A stretch of DNA of 64,000 nucleotides from Candidatus Leptofilum proximum (GTDB lineage: Bacteria; Chloroflexota; Anaerolineae; Promineifilales; Promineifilaceae). The notes beneath the pieces are model-generated. The model was not told where the DNA came from, searched no databases, and was given only the letters and a program-made list of their open reading frames with translations. How positions within the stretch are numbered: position 1 is the stretch's first letter; each line of letters begins with the position of its first letter. Location: assembly GCA_016710325.1 (NCBI GenBank), contig JADJXK010000002.1:2046001-2110000 (forward strand), given 5' to 3'. Below are positions 28,167-38,449 of the stretch, piece after piece. Made by a program: the position numbers and the translations under genes.

Positions 28167-31100
28167 ATCCTGAACTCTTAAATCTTGCTCTTGGTCAACA
28201 CGAAATTTTGCCAAGTCCACAAGAGCTCTCTCAATTGTTAGCCGATGCAGAATTGGCATTACTTCTTCGTGATCAGAATGTCCCTGATCAGTTGGTTGCA
28301 ACAGGTTGGTATTTACATGGGATTGCCTCATCAAAATATGCTCTAAGAACTTACGGGGTCGAAAGACATAGAGCTGCATTTCAAGTGGCAGGTCATATTT
28401 TTGATTTGAAACTTCAAACACCAGAATTGTCTGAAGTCGAAAGATTAAAATATTGCTTTGCTTCTCAAGTGGCATACGCACGCAGTTCCCTTGATCCAAA
28501 CGCATTAGCTTTATACAAAAGGGAATACTCTAAGGGATTATCTAACCCTAGACTTATCCCTGAGTTTCAAATTATTTCTTTATCTTGTGGAGTTGCCTTC
28601 CTTGGCTTTGATGTCAAATATATTTACGAATTAACATCGAGTATAGAATATGAAGTTAATCTCCTTGTTAGCACTTGGGAAATTGATGAGATAAGTTTTA
28701 CAATATACGGAGCTGCCGCAAATGTAGCTTCTGGCGTTAGAGATTTAACAAGTTTTCTGGTTTATGGTAGGGCAGAATTGCTTGAGCGTGCTAAAGGGAA
28801 ATTGCGCGCAGCGATTACATCAGATGCCTCAACTGAGGACGAATTATCACGCTGGGTTGCAGCACATATACTTAATTTCTCAGACAATCTGGAAAGCTCC
28901 ACAATATGGAATGTTCTTCCTCCAAGTGTTCCTAAAAATGTACGTAAAGCATTTATAAATGGAGAACCTCGAATCCTTACCCTCTGGCCTCCACAAATTG
29001 ATTTTTTAGGAATTGAAGGTGAAAACAATCCTCTCTCTGATAATGCCAAACGACTTCTATTATCAACGCCAACAAGTGGTGGGAAAACTTTAGCTGCCCA
29101 ATTACTAATAACATCTCATCTATCCACAAAAAACACTTCAGTCTGTTATGTTGCGCCAACAAGGAGTTTGTGCCGGGAAGTACGGAAATCGCTACAATCT
29201 CGGTTACGCTTCATTGGTCGGCGAATTATTGATGGTCTTCCTGAAGGTGCCTGGCTAAATATCTTCCTTGATATTCTACAACCCGAAGTAGAAGTTATGA
29301 CCCCGGAAAGGCTTTCGTATTTGCTCCGAACAGACAGTAGCCAAGTATTAGATCAATTTGGCATGTTTATTTTTGATGAAGTCCACCTTGTTGGTGATGA
29401 GGGCAGAGGATGGACACTAGAAGAAGATTTATCATACTTACATTATGCGACTTTAAATCTTCATCATAAGATTATATTGATCTCGGCTGTGATCGGTAAC
29501 CGAAACCACATTATTCAATGGATAAATGGTGAAATTGAAAACCGAGCACCTCTTGAATTTCATAGTGATTGGAGAGGACCAAGAAGAATGCACGCGATTT
29601 GGACAACTGATGCATTTTGGAACGATTCAATCATAGATAGGAATAGTAGAGCACGGAAATATTTCTATAACCAAACAACACCACTATATGGTCGGCTTGA
29701 TGTAAGAATATCTTATACAGGAGTAACGAATACCTTTCATACAGAAAAGCCCGTTGGCGAATTGGTTCAAAAGGCAGAGACAGAAGATGGCGAGTATGAA
29801 AAAGACACCAAGAAGAGTACTCCATTTTATCGAATGTTAGTGCCCATCATTGACTACCTTGCTGAATTTGGTCCGGTCTTAATTATTGAATCAACAAAAC
29901 CCAGAACAATAAGATTAGCCAAAGCAATTACTGAAAACAAAGAATCAATTAATAGCCAGGAAATTTTAGCATTAATCGACCTTGTGAAGGCCCGATTAGG
30001 CAATCAGCATCCTTTAATTGATTGTCTCGAAAAGGGAGTTGCCTATCATCATGGTTCGCTACCAAGTGAAATTCGTGTTGCTCTAGAAGAGGCTGTATCA
30101 AACGGTTATTTGAGATTTATAGTAGCAACAACTACATTAACAGAAGGGATTAACTTGCCAGTCACCTCTGTTTTAATAGCCTCACAAGGCGCTCACGGTG
30201 AAGAAGGTTATACTGAATACATTACAGGGTCAAAACTCGTGAATGCTATTGGTCGAGCTGGAAGAGCAACAAAAAGAAACAGAAGGGATCGTCGTATTGG
30301 CAAGGCAGGCACAGCCTAGCGACGATGATTTCAACAGGCTCCATCCTACCGAAGACGATCTACATGTTAATTCTATGTTGGCTACTGAAAAGGCTCTTGA
30401 CTCTTTGGCGGTGTTTGAGGAACTATGCAGAGTCTCAGAAGACGCTGTTTTCGAGGCCACTGACATTGAAATTACAAATTTTTTGAAATTTGTATGGTTT
30501 GTTTCCTCAGAAATTGAAAAAATAAATCTTCCTATAAATCTTGAGCAAATGGAGAATGTGCTTTCTCAAACCCTTGGTTGGATCCAGCTCGCTCCATCGG
30601 ATCGTTCTCGTTGGCTTAGAGCAGCTGAAATCGCTGTGGATCATTATCAGAATACTGAAGAATCTGTCAGACGGCGCTGGGCTTCCTCTGGCACTTCAAT
30701 TCGGTCATCAAGAATACTAGAGCAAATTGTCCAAAATATAGTTGTTGAGTTGGAAGAGGCTGAAATCCCACAGGGAACAATGGATGCAATAGAATTTATA
30801 ATCGCAAATAATAGGCTACAAGAAATTTTGCAACTACCCGAAGCTCAAACCGAAGCTCGAAAAGGAAAAGTCTATACAAGACGTGGAGGAAGCAGAGATG
30901 AAGTTGATATTCCCATTGATAGATTACTCATCGACTGGTTACTTGGAAAGTCTTTAATAACGATTTCTGACACGTACTTATGCAATGTCGCAAATATTGA
31001 TTATCGATTTGAACAGTTAGGAGATTTTGTTTACAGTCGATTTGAAGTATTTCTACCTTGGGTGTTTGGAACGATTATCAGTTGGTCAAACGAAGTATTG

Positions 31101-31652
31101 CTTCAAAAAGGAAAGGTAGGTTTACTTCCTACCAGTTTGCCCGCAAATATACGTTATGGTGTTAGCAATCCTATTGCTCTTGAGCTAATGGTAAGAGGAA
31201 TTCAATCTCGTCAACTTGCAATCAAAATTTCGGAGTCTTGGGAGCTCCAACAAAATGAGATTAATGTTATTTCTTGGATTCGGTCCCTGTCATTAGCACA
31301 ATGGATAGATTTATTTGACGCTTCTCCAAATGAGATTAGAAATCTACTTGAGATTTCTCGTGCCGAAAGAGGGGGAGTAGCTGTTGAATTATTTAACACA
31401 GGTCAAGGAGAATTAAGAATTATCCCTCAGCAAGAAGATTATCCTTCAACTGAAGCAACATTGCATAGACTTGAAGATTCCGAGTTTTCACCAGTTGGTG
31501 TTTGGGATGGGGATAATTTAGTCGGCACGGTTTATAGTCGAGATCAAACAGACATAGTGAATTTAATGAACATTGGCCTATCATTTTCGATTGAATATTC
31601 GGCTTCCTCTGGAATTGGGCTTCTAAAATTACAACTTATTGAGCCTGATTGA
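28151..31652 (+). pseudogene. hamB: HamB-like SF2 helicase, split by one frameshift
   Basis: One long helicase gene read in two frames: 28151-30319 (722 aa) and 30243-31652 (469 aa). The first part has Walker A STPTSGGKT (306-313), DEVH (409-412), SAVIGN, and ends inside motif VI as NAIGRAGRAT. In the second frame the sequence continues KETEGIVVLARQAQPSDDDF, the expected follow-on. The break is at an A5 run near 30265-30275; removing one A restores a single frame of about 1160 residues. So either a homopolymer sequencing error, a programmed frameshift or a recent inactivation. The Ski2-like core and the HamA gene upstream fit a Hachiman-type system. Confidence 0.6.
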
Positions 31653-32059
31653 GGAAAACGTATAACAACAGCCTATGGTGACGCGCCAAAGGCAACGGGT
31701 GCACAGCTTAAGCAACTGAACGGCGATTAGTATAGTTTTAAATCTAAATTGAACAAAGGATTCTAGATGGATTTACAGGGGTTAACAGCCAAAATAGAAA
31801 AACGGTTCAAGAATAGTGAATTACGAGCTCTTTGTTTCAGGTTGGATATTTATTATGATGAATTACCCGGAGAAACTCGCAGAGATAAGAATTAGAGAAC
31901 TAACTACATTCAGCAAGCGAAACGATTCACGCGTTGAGTTAGTTGATCTCTGTAGAGAACTGCGGCAAATGAATCAAGGATGATAGCTGATTTGTCATTT
32001 CTGACAGCAGAAGAATCCTAATGAGTTAAAAACCGTTAACAGAAAATGGGTTTATGTAA
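31653..32059. other. Gap containing a broken EAD gene
   Basis: About 400 bp between the helicase and a membrane protein gene. It holds the frameshifted EAD remnant annotated at 31767-31983; nothing else is visible. Confidence 0.5.
31767..31983 (+). pseudogene. Frameshifted EAD/Death-like adaptor remnant
   Basis: From ATG 31767 the first frame encodes a sequence ending in SELRALCFRLDIYYDELPG, then stops at TAG 31893-31895. One base further on, the frame starting at 31891 continues IRELTTFSKRNDSRVELVDL and stops at 31983. Joined, they give the complete effector-associated domain found at 8272-9246 (same ELR.LCF and IREL motifs). A one-base insertion next to GATAAGAATT is the lesion. An intact protein would be a roughly 70-aa stand-alone adaptor. 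Confidence 0.65.
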
Positions 32060-32905
32060 ATGAAAATGCTAAGGGATTTTTGGAGGGAGGAAACAGTGAA
32101 AACCGTTGTACTCCTTATCATTGGTGCAGCGTTTGGGGAATTTTTGGATGCTCTAAATGTCCCTAATGTTTCTATTCCGTCTTGGGTGTTCTTTGGCCTT
32201 TCGGGAATTGCTTTTTTAATTTTGGCTTTGGTGTTTTTAGCTCTCCGAAATGACACAAAAAGACTTATAGACAAATCAAGTATTTCATTCGACGTAGTTG
32301 AAGAAAAAGTTGCGGGCGATGGTACTATATCTGGCTCTGTTTATTCAAAGTTGGCAGAGTTATTTGCAAATGCAGAACAGGAGATTCTTGTCTTCAACTA
32401 CCCACGTAAAGTACGAGTTCATAGTTTAGAGTCAGAAAACTCTAAAATAATGCCATCAAAGGTAAAGCGTCTTGAGTGGTTGAACGCGGAACTGGAAACA
32501 CTTAACAGATATCAAAACACAAGATTTAAGTATGTAATGATTATTCAATCTCCTGATGAAAAAGCTCCACTTACAGAGATTGTTGATAGTGACATTGCCA
32601 ACTCCTTACGAAAGATGTTTTCCTTACAAATGGCAAATCATTCACCAAATTATGTTATTGATGTTCGACGAGCAAATACCGAATTTGTTAATCCTTTTGT
32701 GGTAATTGATGAACGGTACTTGACTGTGCCACTTTATGGTATCAAAGGGGAAATAATGTATATCGATAAAATCTTTGTCTTTGAAGATAAAGAGGGAACA
32801 CTCATACGCACATTTAAATCTTATTTTGAGTCGATGGAAAGAAAAGCCACGAGAGTTACTTTAGAGGATATGTTCACCGCACAAGCAGATGGGCAAGTAC
32901 AATAA
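32060..32905 (+). CDS. Two-TM protein with PLD-like cytoplasmic domain
   Basis: A 281-aa protein. Two membrane helices lie at about 14-31 and 43-63, followed by a cytoplasmic domain of alternating strands and helices (SKLAELFANAEQEILVFNYP, then MIIQSPDEKAP, then NPFVVIDERYLTVPLYG) that resembles phospholipase-D-like or related Rossmann-type folds without the HKD catalytic pair. It may be a membrane sensor or effector. It follows the broken EAD gene and precedes a macrodomain gene by three bases, so the last two are surely one transcript. Confidence 0.55.
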   Translation: MKMLRDFWREETVKTVVLLIIGAAFGEFLDALNVPNVSIPSWVFFGLSGIAFLILALVFLALRNDTKRLIDKSSISFDVVEEKVAGDGTISGSVYSKLAELFANAEQEILVFNYPRKVRVHSLESENSKIMPSKVKRLEWLNAELETLNRYQNTRFKYVMIIQSPDEKAPLTEIVDSDIANSLRKMFSLQMANHSPNYVIDVRRANTEFVNPFVVIDERYLTVPLYGIKGEIMYIDKIFVFEDKEGTLIRTFKSYFESMERKATRVTLEDMFTAQADGQVQ

Positions 32906-32908
32906 GAG

Positions 32909-33478
32909 ATGAAAATATTTCTGGAGTATAACTTACCAGCTGGCCAAATCTTACGAATAGGCCAAGGAGATATTACAGAGGAAACCACTGAAGCAATCGT
33001 AAATGCCGCAAATGAACGCTTAGAACATGGGGCTGGTGTTGCTGGTGCTATAAGGAAACGAGGTGGTGAAATAATTCAGGAAGAAAGTCACCGATGGGTA
33101 CAAGAGCATGGCCGAGTTCATACAGGTAGTGCAGCAATCACCGGCGCAGGAAGTCTCGCTACTAAATACGTTATCCATACCGTTGGACCTATTTGGGGTA
33201 GTGGTAATGAAGAAAAGAAACTAGCAAGTGCCGTTAAGAGCGCCCTATCTGTCGCGGCCCAACACGGTATCAAAAGTATAGCCATTCCCGGAATCTCATC
33301 GGGAATTTTTGGTGGTCCTAAAGATTTATGCGCCAGAATCATAATTCAGACAACTGCAAATTATCTAAATAGGAATCCTGCTACAAGCATTAAAGAAGTC
33401 CATTTTTGCAATATAGATGAAGAAACGGTGTCAGCTTTTCTTTTACAGGCTAAAAGTATCTTTGAAAGTAAGCTCTGA
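32909..33478 (+). CDS. Macrodomain protein
   Basis: A 189-aa stand-alone macrodomain. The ADP-ribose-binding signatures are clear: GDITEETTEAIVNAAN near the start, HGAGVAGAIRKRGG, a TVGPIWGS loop, and IPGISSGIFGGP. Members bind or remove ADP-ribose from proteins, nucleic acids or O-acetyl-ADP-ribose. The ATG follows the previous stop by three bases. In a defence island a role in reversing ADP-ribosylation or reading an NAD-derived signal is plausible but not shown. Confidence 0.9.
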   Translation: MKIFLEYNLPAGQILRIGQGDITEETTEAIVNAANERLEHGAGVAGAIRKRGGEIIQEESHRWVQEHGRVHTGSAAITGAGSLATKYVIHTVGPIWGSGNEEKKLASAVKSALSVAAQHGIKSIAIPGISSGIFGGPKDLCARIIIQTTANYLNRNPATSIKEVHFCNIDEETVSAFLLQAKSIFESKL

Positions 33479-33662
33479 GATTGTCGTGTTTATGGCTACG
33501 GGCGGATAACAACTCAATTGACCCGACCGCCTAACGCAGCGATTTATGACCTTGACTTGCCAGGCCAGCGACATCAAATTTAGATGTGGCCCGCCATGCT
33601 GACTCGGCGGCAGGTTATCTCGAACGTTAGTCAGTATTTGTTGCATTGGATTTGGAGATAAA

Positions 33663-35174
33663 ATGGTCAACGTCCATTTTACAGATTTCTTTGGCGTAAA
33701 CCCCGAGGTACTCGAACAATATGGAGCTTTCAACGTCTCGTTGATTAACGATTTGCCGCTTTTTGTTGATCCGTTTCTTCTATTCAATAGCGACAAGTCT
33801 GAGTATCAAGATCTCCACTCAGCAATTATTCAATATCTTAGATTTTTACGTGATAAGTCAATGGCTGGAGGCATTCGGGAAGGATTACTGCATAGTTGGT
33901 TCACATTCCCTGAAGTCAAACAAAATTGGCTAGGTTTCTCTTTGATTGGCAATTCGGGAAGCGGCTTAGGGATTAAGTTTGCCCGTGCATTACATCTTAA
34001 TTTGAACTCTATCTTTGCTAACTTTGGTGACGAAAAAATAACAAAAAGTAGCCATTTAGAAAAACTATGTTTGATTGAAGAGGGTGTTGGCAAAGACAAT
34101 ATCAGTGATTTCACAACAAACCTTATCAAACACTATTTGCTTGAATTTACCCAACGATTCGCCCTTAACTATTTGTCAAGAAGTCAAAGACGACGCGTGA
34201 CAGTAAGTAAGGTACATTTCAATTATCAAACAGAAACTTGGGTGTCCGAACAATTTGTCCTACCATATCTTTACGATGATTTTGTGCTACTCACTCCAAA
34301 GGATATTCTAACAAAAGATGATACGTGGATTAACAAGAATGATCTTTTAAGAGACTTTGATGATTTTGTTACTTCCATTCCGAACGATCAGTTGCGAAGT
34401 CAATTAAATAATTACCTCATTTCAATTTTGCCCGACAAGCCAACTAGGAAAGAAAGACTTGAGGCCATTGCGCGGGTCATCAGAGAAAATCCTTTTTTGA
34501 TTGAATACTTTATCCTTCTAAAGGAAGAACGCGGGGAACAAGCGGTTGCATTAAGCGATCTCAAGGTGGAGGAAACTGAAGATCTTTTTATCAGTCAAGT
34601 TGCCCATTTTATTGATACCTTATCACAAGAATCGAAGTTCTATGAATTAACGGGTGATACAGTTGAAGAAACTCGTAAGCGGATTTTGTACCTTAAAGAC
34701 GTTATTGAGAATAAAGGTGGATATCGTTTGTTCTACCTTAAAGGTGAACCAGTTCGCCGTGAGACGGATCTTCACATACTATTTCGACTGACATGGTTTG
34801 GCACACCTTCGGATGTAAGTGCAGAAGTAAATGACGGTAGGGGACCTGCAGATTTTAAGATATCAAGAGGGGCTTGGGATAAAACCATTGTAGAATTTAA
34901 ACTAGCAACAAATAGGAAACTTAAACAGAATTTGGCTAATCAGGCGGAAATCTATCAGAGAGCTAGTAATGCAGATGCAGCACTTAAAGTGATCATATAC
35001 TTTTCAGAGGCCGAATTAGAAAAATTATCAGCAATACTAGAAGAACTACTATTGACGGGTCATCCGAACGTAGTCCTTATCGATGCTAGAGATGATAATA
35101 AACTTCGGCCTCAGTTGCCTGACAATTTGGACATCTATTATTACATGAAAGTGGTGTTTCATGGACGCCTTTGA
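33663..35174 (+). CDS. PD-(D/E)XK nuclease-like protein paired with NACHT gene
   Basis: A 503-aa protein. The first 300 residues are an unrecognised helical region that opens HFTDFFGVNPEVLEQYGAF. The C-terminal domain carries GRGPADFK (D397), TIVEFK (E411, K413) and a following helix with NLANQAEIYQRA, the D-x(13)-E-x-K spacing of PD-(D/E)XK nucleases. It overlaps the next gene by 14 bp, so the two form one functional unit. It could be an effector nuclease controlled by the NACHT protein or a restriction-like enzyme. Confidence 0.6.
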   Translation: MVNVHFTDFFGVNPEVLEQYGAFNVSLINDLPLFVDPFLLFNSDKSEYQDLHSAIIQYLRFLRDKSMAGGIREGLLHSWFTFPEVKQNWLGFSLIGNSGSGLGIKFARALHLNLNSIFANFGDEKITKSSHLEKLCLIEEGVGKDNISDFTTNLIKHYLLEFTQRFALNYLSRSQRRRVTVSKVHFNYQTETWVSEQFVLPYLYDDFVLLTPKDILTKDDTWINKNDLLRDFDDFVTSIPNDQLRSQLNNYLISILPDKPTRKERLEAIARVIRENPFLIEYFILLKEERGEQAVALSDLKVEETEDLFISQVAHFIDTLSQESKFYELTGDTVEETRKRILYLKDVIENKGGYRLFYLKGEPVRRETDLHILFRLTWFGTPSDVSAEVNDGRGPADFKISRGAWDKTIVEFKLATNRKLKQNLANQAEIYQRASNADAALKVIIYFSEAELEKLSAILEELLLTGHPNVVLIDARDDNKLRPQLPDNLDIYYYMKVVFHGRL

Positions 35175-38100
35175 ATTGAAGAAACTCCTCACAGCCAAAG
35201 AGCCAGAAGGCTTAAAGCTCGATTTCAAGCAAAAAATCCATTCCATTGATCACCCTGAGCAGAAGGTTCGCAATATGCATTGGGATGAATTAATTAAGGA
35301 TATTCTTGCTCTATGTAATGGAAATATCGGGACTACTCGCCAAATGGCTTACCTTATTTTTGGTGTATCAGATAGATTAAACGAATATGGATATAGAGAA
35401 ATATTTGATATTGGAGAAGTAAATTTAACCGCTCAGCGTATCCTTCAAAAAATCAATTCTGCTTGTATTCCACCGCTTCCAGATCTCTCTCTCAAATTTA
35501 TACAATATGAAAGTAAACGGATTTTAATAATAGAAATTCCCCCATCTCCTCATCTTCATGAGACAATCCGAGTATTAAAAACGCCAAAAAAAACATTTTC
35601 TGAACATACAGTGTTTATTAGACATAAGGAAAATATTGGTGTTGCATCATTTTCCGAAAGGGAAGCCATATTACACGAAAAACAAACATTTCCAGATAGA
35701 TACTTGGACAACCCAAACAAGAATGATTTCTATCCAACGGAGCTGATTAAGGAACATAGAAGACGTCTTGGGAAAATCTTTAGATATGCTCGATGGGCGG
35801 AAAACTCTAGAGAGGAAAGTTACATTTTTTCGAAAGGGGTTCATCTTCCCCTTTATGTCTCACCTTATTCAGATATTGGCGGTGAAAGGGAGGAACTTTG
35901 GCATTACATTAAATCCAACCGCAAATTATTAATCCTTGGAGAACCAGGCATGGGCAAGACGGTTGCACTAGAACATGCTATGTGGGCGCTTGCAACCTCA
36001 ACCAACATAACAGTTCCTGTTTTTGTTCCACTTATTCAGTATGATGGTTCTCTTAAAGACCAAATCATTAATGGCTTGAACGAATCTGAGGTCCTGAATA
36101 TATCAAATTATGATCATTTAGAGCAGTTTATCCGCCGTCATCAATGCATATTTCTATTGGATGGATTAAATGAAGTAGCAAGTGCCTATCGAGAAATAGT
36201 ATATAAAGAGATATCAGCGTTCATAATTTCCCATCCTTCTTCCTCTTTCATAATGACAAGTCGGTCTCAAGATGAACTGTGGACTAGATTCCATTCGAGA
36301 GAAATGATCGAAGATGCTGTGGTGGTTCGTCGAATCACGGAGAAACAAATATTAGACTATTTGATTTCTCACTTGGGTGGAAAACGTGGCAAAGAGCTTT
36401 TTGATCGGCTTAATAAGGCACTTAAAGGCCTTGCAAGAATTCCATTGTTATTATGGCTTATTAAGGAAGCTGGGCTCTCAGGAGAAGAATTGCCTGGTAA
36501 CAGAGGTGAACTTTTTGATAGATTCGTTAGGCAGGTTTTAATAAGAGAGCAAAAACAACCTTTTATAGCAAGCGTACCAATACAAAGTAAAATGGAAATG
36601 CTAAGTAAATTCGCATTTCATTTGCAAGAAAGAAAGAGGCTGACTGGTAGTCGGGAAGAGGCATTGAAGGTCACTCATGATTCACAGGGCAATGTTGACG
36701 CGCAAATTGTAATTGAAGAAGCTCTTCGTAACGGTCTCTTAATGGGTGACTCAAAGCTTCATTTTATGCATCAAGCTGTACATGAGTACTTTGCAGCACT
36801 AAGATTAAAGTACCTAATGCCCTCTCAACAAATGCCTGATAAAAAGGTTGACAGATTTATACAATATACCTCCAAATTAACTATTAGTCGTCGGATTGGC
36901 TTGTGGGCAAAGGATAATTGGTGGGCTGAAGTAATTGTTCAACTAGCAGGAATAGTCGATGATCCCTCCTTTCTTGCGAAAAAGGTTCTTCGAACGAATC
37001 CGTGGTTAGCCTACTGGTGTGCTATAGAAGGACAAGAGCTACCAAATAGATTATTTGCGAGGATCGAAAGTCAAACTGTAGAGCGACTCAAATCAGCAAA
37101 TAAAGAAGAGAAACTCCGCGTAATAAGAGAGCTGGCTAGGATGGAAAATCCTCGAACTGCCAAACATCTAGCGGCAGCTTTGCACGACGAAAACAAAGCT
37201 ATTTGGAGTTTAGCAAAACTAACATTAATACAGCTTGGCGAACCTTCAGTTGATCCTCTTCTTGAGATATTGGAGTCTGACAATGAGATAAGCAGACTGA
37301 TTTCTATAAACACTCTTGCTCACATTTGGCAATTTTCTGAACTTAGACAACTAGGATCACAAAATGTCAGCAAGCGCAGTTCAGCAGCTAAAATATTAGG
37401 AAACATGGGGGATACAAGGGCAGTTTTGCCATTGATTGCTTCACTTAAAGATTCTAGTGAAGAAGTTAGAATAAATACTGCAAATTCACTTGGAAAGTTG
37501 GGGGACGTAAGAGCAGTTGAGCCCCTCCTAGTTGCTTTAGAAAAATCTTATCAGAGTTACAAGTCGGATGAAAGCGCTGCCCTTGCTGGTGCTCTCGAAA
37601 AGTTGGGAAAGCCTACAGAAGATCCTTTATTGGTTGGGTTGAAAAATCCCAAACATTCAATTCGCAATAGTGCTCTAAAAGCATTATCAAATCTTCGCAG
37701 CATTCCTGAAATTAGAGATTTGGCCAGTAATTCAACAGAAAAGCGCCTTGAGGCAGTGAGAAGATTGAGTCTTATTGACCGTAAACTATCTGGAGAACCT
37801 TTGTCAGCTGCTCTTTGGGATGAAGAACAATTAGTCAGATGGGAAGCTTGTAAAGCTATAGGTCGTATTTGGAAAATTCCTGAAATCGAGGCTCTTGGTA
37901 ACAAAAACGTAAAAGATAGACGAACTGCAGCATTCAAATTATCAAGCGTTAATAGTTTATGGATTGAGAAAACTATTGAACCTTTGATTTGCGCTTTACG
38001 TGATAAAGATTTTCGAGTTCAAGAAAATGCCGCATTGTCGTTAGCAGTGAATTGCGAAAGAATTTCTAGTGAAGCATCACTTGAACGTCTTTTGTCATTA

Positions 38101-38400
38101 TTTTACCATGATGATCGAGCAGTACGTAAACATATAACAAGAGTAATCGCGAAAATTCCGAATGAGAGGGTCTTGTCTCACTTAACATTTGCGATTCAAG
38201 ATGATAGATTATGGGTTAGGGAAACCGCTGCCCAAACTTTGGTAAAAATGGGAAACAAAGGTATCCCCATATTACAAGTAGCGATAAGCAATAATAATCC
38301 TGAGATTAAGAAGTTGGCCATTTTTTCATTGCGTAGGATCGGATCTATTCAGGCACAGGGTATTCTTCGAGGGATAAGAGAATCTGAATTGAGGAATTAA
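35161..38400 (+). CDS. AlbA_2-NACHT-HEAT protein (bacterial NLR-like NTPase)
   Basis: A 1079-aa protein. Residues 15-175 match Schlafen AlbA_2 domains (LDFKQKI, then ILALCNG followed by YLIFGVSD). A NACHT-type NTPase follows: Walker A GEPGMGKT at 260-267, Walker B FLLDGLNEV at 331-339, and a conserved MTSRSQDELW segment. From about 640 to 1060 runs a series of HEAT-like repeats with LLXAL and AAXXL patterns (for example VLPLIASLKDSSEEVRINTA). The layout, effector-like N-terminus, NTPase and repeat sensor, is that of bacterial NLR-like antiphage proteins. The start overlaps the upstream nuclease gene by 14 bp. Confidence 0.7.
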   Translation: MDAFELKKLLTAKEPEGLKLDFKQKIHSIDHPEQKVRNMHWDELIKDILALCNGNIGTTRQMAYLIFGVSDRLNEYGYREIFDIGEVNLTAQRILQKINSACIPPLPDLSLKFIQYESKRILIIEIPPSPHLHETIRVLKTPKKTFSEHTVFIRHKENIGVASFSEREAILHEKQTFPDRYLDNPNKNDFYPTELIKEHRRRLGKIFRYARWAENSREESYIFSKGVHLPLYVSPYSDIGGEREELWHYIKSNRKLLILGEPGMGKTVALEHAMWALATSTNITVPVFVPLIQYDGSLKDQIINGLNESEVLNISNYDHLEQFIRRHQCIFLLDGLNEVASAYREIVYKEISAFIISHPSSSFIMTSRSQDELWTRFHSREMIEDAVVVRRITEKQILDYLISHLGGKRGKELFDRLNKALKGLARIPLLLWLIKEAGLSGEELPGNRGELFDRFVRQVLIREQKQPFIASVPIQSKMEMLSKFAFHLQERKRLTGSREEALKVTHDSQGNVDAQIVIEEALRNGLLMGDSKLHFMHQAVHEYFAALRLKYLMPSQQMPDKKVDRFIQYTSKLTISRRIGLWAKDNWWAEVIVQLAGIVDDPSFLAKKVLRTNPWLAYWCAIEGQELPNRLFARIESQTVERLKSANKEEKLRVIRELARMENPRTAKHLAAALHDENKAIWSLAKLTLIQLGEPSVDPLLEILESDNEISRLISINTLAHIWQFSELRQLGSQNVSKRSSAAKILGNMGDTRAVLPLIASLKDSSEEVRINTANSLGKLGDVRAVEPLLVALEKSYQSYKSDESAALAGALEKLGKPTEDPLLVGLKNPKHSIRNSALKALSNLRSIPEIRDLASNSTEKRLEAVRRLSLIDRKLSGEPLSAALWDEEQLVRWEACKAIGRIWKIPEIEALGNKNVKDRRTAAFKLSSVNSLWIEKTIEPLICALRDKDFRVQENAALSLAVNCERISSEASLERLLSLFYHDDRAVRKHITRVIAKIPNERVLSHLTFAIQDDRLWVRETAAQTLVKMGNKGIPILQVAISNNNPEIKKLAIFSLRRIGSIQAQGILRGIRESELRN

Positions 38401-38449
38401 TCATATTTTTATTTCGCACAATGTCCACTAAACGACGCAAATTGGATAA

